Positions 61,643 to 64,000 of a stretch of 64,000 bases of DNA are shown piece by piece (position 1 is the first letter of the stretch; each line of letters begins with the position of its first letter). The notes under the pieces were generated by a model. The model saw only the letters and a list, made by a program, of their open reading frames with translations. It was not told the DNA's origin and did not search any database. Source of the stretch: Nematostella vectensis (lineage: Eukaryota > Cnidaria > Anthozoa > Actiniaria > Edwardsiidae). The stretch is taken from contig NC_064040.1 in assembly GCF_932526225.1 (NCBI RefSeq), forward strand, positions 15,124,494-15,188,493, written 5' to 3'. The position numbers and the translations under genes are program-made.

Positions 61643-63798
61643 TCATATGAAAGTTGTTTTTTGGATGCTCACAAAGCTCTGTCCATCTCTCATTTTGCAT
61701 TCAAAATCCAAGGATTTTAGACATGCACCCCATGTAACATGGGTGTTATCTTTCACGGAATACAACTTGCTTTGTACCTGGACATTCATCTCATGGCCTG
61801 TATTGAATTTCAGGGAAAGTACAATGTATGCACGGTCCTTGCTCTTAGATGAAGGCATACCCTGTGTTGAGAATAAACCCTCATAAACACTGCAGTTTTC
61901 ATCTATCTTCTTCAGTTCTGCTTTCAAAGAGCCACCAGAGATAGCTGCCTCACTAGAAAAGAATAAGCTGATGTAAGTCGGGGAGTTCTTGAAAGGGCTT
62001 GTAGGGAGAAGTCTTTAAGAGGAGCATACCTGTCAACCCCAGACATTCTAAAGGCTTTGGATTTTTTTTTTGGGCGGGAAAGGGGTTGGGTATATTAATT
62101 TTTGAGGGGTAAGGTGGGTGAAAGCAGCTAAATTGCTTTCCTGCAATCATTGAGCCAATCAGCAGACATTTGCCATTCAGAAATCTCTTGTGCTCAATAT
62201 AGGTTTCACATGCATGTTTAATAATGGTGCTTATTAACGGGGAATTATTATTTTTCATTACTGATAGAAAATAGGCAAAATGCTGATTTTCTATAGAAAG
62301 ATTTTTCTTAATCAATAAAAATCACTAAAAAGCTGGAGTTGAGTGCTCCACACAGGAGAGTGGGAGAAGATGTCCAAATACTTGAGACACCTGCCTAATG
62401 CGGGAGAGTTAACAGGTATAGATAATCTAGAGGTAGAGATAATCCATGGATTTTAGCTTGGTCTGACGGGACAACAAGAAATTCCTCCCCTTATCACCGA
62501 ACAAAGTCTAAGTTTCAATTTAGGCATTATACAAACAAACATACAATAAAGTTAATTCCTGAGCTCTGTCTGAACACAGGCTTCCCACCTGGGTCAGTGA
62601 CGGATATCTAAGGACATGAATTCACGCAAATAAACATCTATGAGTTACTTCTTCATGCTCTATTCATTAAATAAACTTAGTTGGGATGTAAATGGATCCG
62701 TCTTTGGTGTTTTTTCTTTCCAAGAAGCTCAATTTTACAAGTTCAGAGCGATATAATTTTGTCTCGGATTTTAAGTCGATACTAAGTATTTTAATGAGAC
62801 AAGGCTGGAAACTTTATTCTGACTACCTCAGCTTCAGCACGATTTTTTGTACAGCTATGGGGAGTACATGCAGACTGTTGACGTTTTTTTGTAGGTTTTT
62901 AGGCGGATTGCTTAAAAACTCGATTCGGAGATAGTTCCATATACAAAAATGGTAGAGGAATTTACACATGTACACATGTATTTATAAGAGAATATAACCT
63001 GTTTTTAGAGTGATTATTGGGTATGACATCAGCAGATGTTTCATATCTTATAAAATTAATTGTCCAGAGTTAAACACCAATAAAGAAACACACACCAATC
63101 ATAAACTAATATTTTCAAACAACTGGAATAGCTTTGAGGCATTGTCTTTCATTAAAAATAATATTCTTTTCATTGATATCATCTTAAATAACCATATTTA
63201 GTTAGAACACATAAAGGAAATACAACACCAGGGAAATGTACAACATTGCAATTTAAAATTCATGATTAGTCGATCAAGTTTCTCCTTGTGTCAATCAAAA
63301 ATGCCAAACTGTCAATTTGATATGTGATTGAGCTAAATTGGTCAACCAATCAGAAGAACGTTTAGTCTCAAAAAACATTAAATGAGTAGATCAAACATAT
63401 AGATTAAAACAAGTGACAAACCAATTTACTGTGGACAGAGACTAATTACCATTATTTGTTTGCCTGTGGTGTGCCAAGAAATTTAAATTTGAAACGTTCC
63501 TTTCCACTTTGTTTGTAGTGTAGTATTGATATGTTTGCTTGCTAAATTTCATCTAGGATATTGTAGGACACAAAATAGAACAACTGCCTATAAACTAATA
63601 ATAGAACACTTACGCCAAAGTCTGAGGTGGACGAAACTCTAGAACGACTTTGTACTTGGAGTCAACTTGTAACTTCAAGGTTCGAGTTTCTTTGAATCTT
63701 TCACCATCCACTTTGAAAAATACAGGCGATGAGTCTTCTGATCGAGTCAGAGACAATGATGTTTTAAAGGCTCGCTCCTCCGTCCTGGCGGAAGCCAT
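61643..63798 (-). CDS. CNRIP1: CNRIP1, cannabinoid receptor-interacting protein 1 homologue
   Basis: Two minus-strand exons, 63614-63798 and 61643-61952, sum to 495 bases (164 residues), the same length as the human protein. The start is MASARTEERAFKTSLSLTR. Family features visible are PVFFKVDGERFKETRTLKLQ and YKVVLEFRP in exon 1, and THVTWGACLKSLDFEC near the C-terminus. The exon junction has GT/AG in phase 2. CNRIP1 is a small cytosolic beta-barrel that binds the C-terminal tail of the CB1 receptor in vertebrates. In an invertebrate without CB1 the partner must differ, so the ancestral role is unknown. The 1.66-kb intron holds a miniature inverted-repeat element. Confidence 0.93.
62025..62420. 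mobile_element. Miniature inverted-repeat element, copy 2
   Basis: Same family as 9268-9630. It starts catacctgtcaac and ends gttaacaggtata, and shares internal motifs (gaaaataggcaaaatg, gcctaatgcgggagagtt). It is more diverged, with no clear target duplication. It lies in the CNRIP1 intron. Confidence 0.75.
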
Positions 63799-64000
63799 TT
63801 TCAAGGCTAAACTGACGCGAGTAGTGGATACACACTCCAAACAAGCCTTCGACTGCTCTTTTTGCGCTATGGCTGTCTGGTGTCACGCTCTAACGTCACG
63901 CACTTCGTGTATTGATTATAACCACAGGTAGACCACTCTGTCATGTTTACAGATGATCAAACAAAATTTTCCATATTAATACTATTATAATACCAACCTA
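63799..64000. other. CNRIP1 5' flank to the window edge
   Basis: GC-richer for about 100 bp upstream of the CNRIP1 ATG, as expected for a promoter, then AT-rich to the end. No further gene seen. Confidence 0.4.

Overview
This is a nuclear genomic window from an animal. Most of it is AT-rich, intron-containing DNA carrying single-copy metazoan genes, among dense miniature inverted-repeat elements, LINE fragments and tandem repeats. Gene content and repeat style suggest an early-branching invertebrate, possibly an anthozoan cnidarian. That is inference; nothing in the window fixes the species.

Positions 1-7739 are different: visibly GC-rich, intronless, and packed with short genes on both strands. 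A packaging ATPase (1892-2494), a broken major-capsid-like gene (2530-3755) and several small membrane proteins mark it as part of an integrated dsDNA virus-like element of the Polinton-like/MELD type. It runs off the left edge. No polymerase, integrase or protease is visible. At least four of its genes carry frame changes or an in-frame stop, so it reads as a decaying copy. A LINE 3' fragment (about 7742-8275) follows immediately.

9-22.5 kb is repeat-rich: a monocarboxylate-transporter-like gene with a frame disruption (9870-12473, minus), several foldback elements, a diverged array carrying CACGTG and TGACGTCA motifs (15.2-16.1 kb), and a decayed gene of unknown family (18.6-20.6 kb).

From 22.5 kb the conserved genes are: NDRG-like (22559-24975, minus); a consortin-like membrane protein (25306-29566, plus); cyclin H (30100-31020, minus, intronless); an ANGEL-type EEP nuclease (32983-39178, plus); ZFPL1 (40786-45796, plus); an unrecognised multi-pass membrane protein (47516-48446 or beyond, minus); NEPRO (48917-53089, plus); ZFYVE21 (55343-58384, minus); a kelch-repeat type I membrane protein (58860-60708, plus); and CNRIP1 (61643-63798, minus). 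Exon boundaries were derived by hand from splice signals and phase, and coding lengths sum to multiples of three. Several neighbours are head-to-head and probably share promoters.

The most unusual feature is local tandem duplication anchored on exon edges. ZFPL1 exon 2 and ZFYVE21 exon 6 are each preceded by an array whose unit is the 3' splice site plus the first bases of that exon. ZFYVE21 exon 4 abuts a similar intronic array. The ends of ZFPL1 and ZFYVE21 are also partly duplicated, and a hAT-like element sits inside the duplicated ZFYVE21 terminal exon. In the ANGEL gene a 152-bp segment occurs identically in two introns, one copy sandwiched between two copies of a 148-bp repeat.
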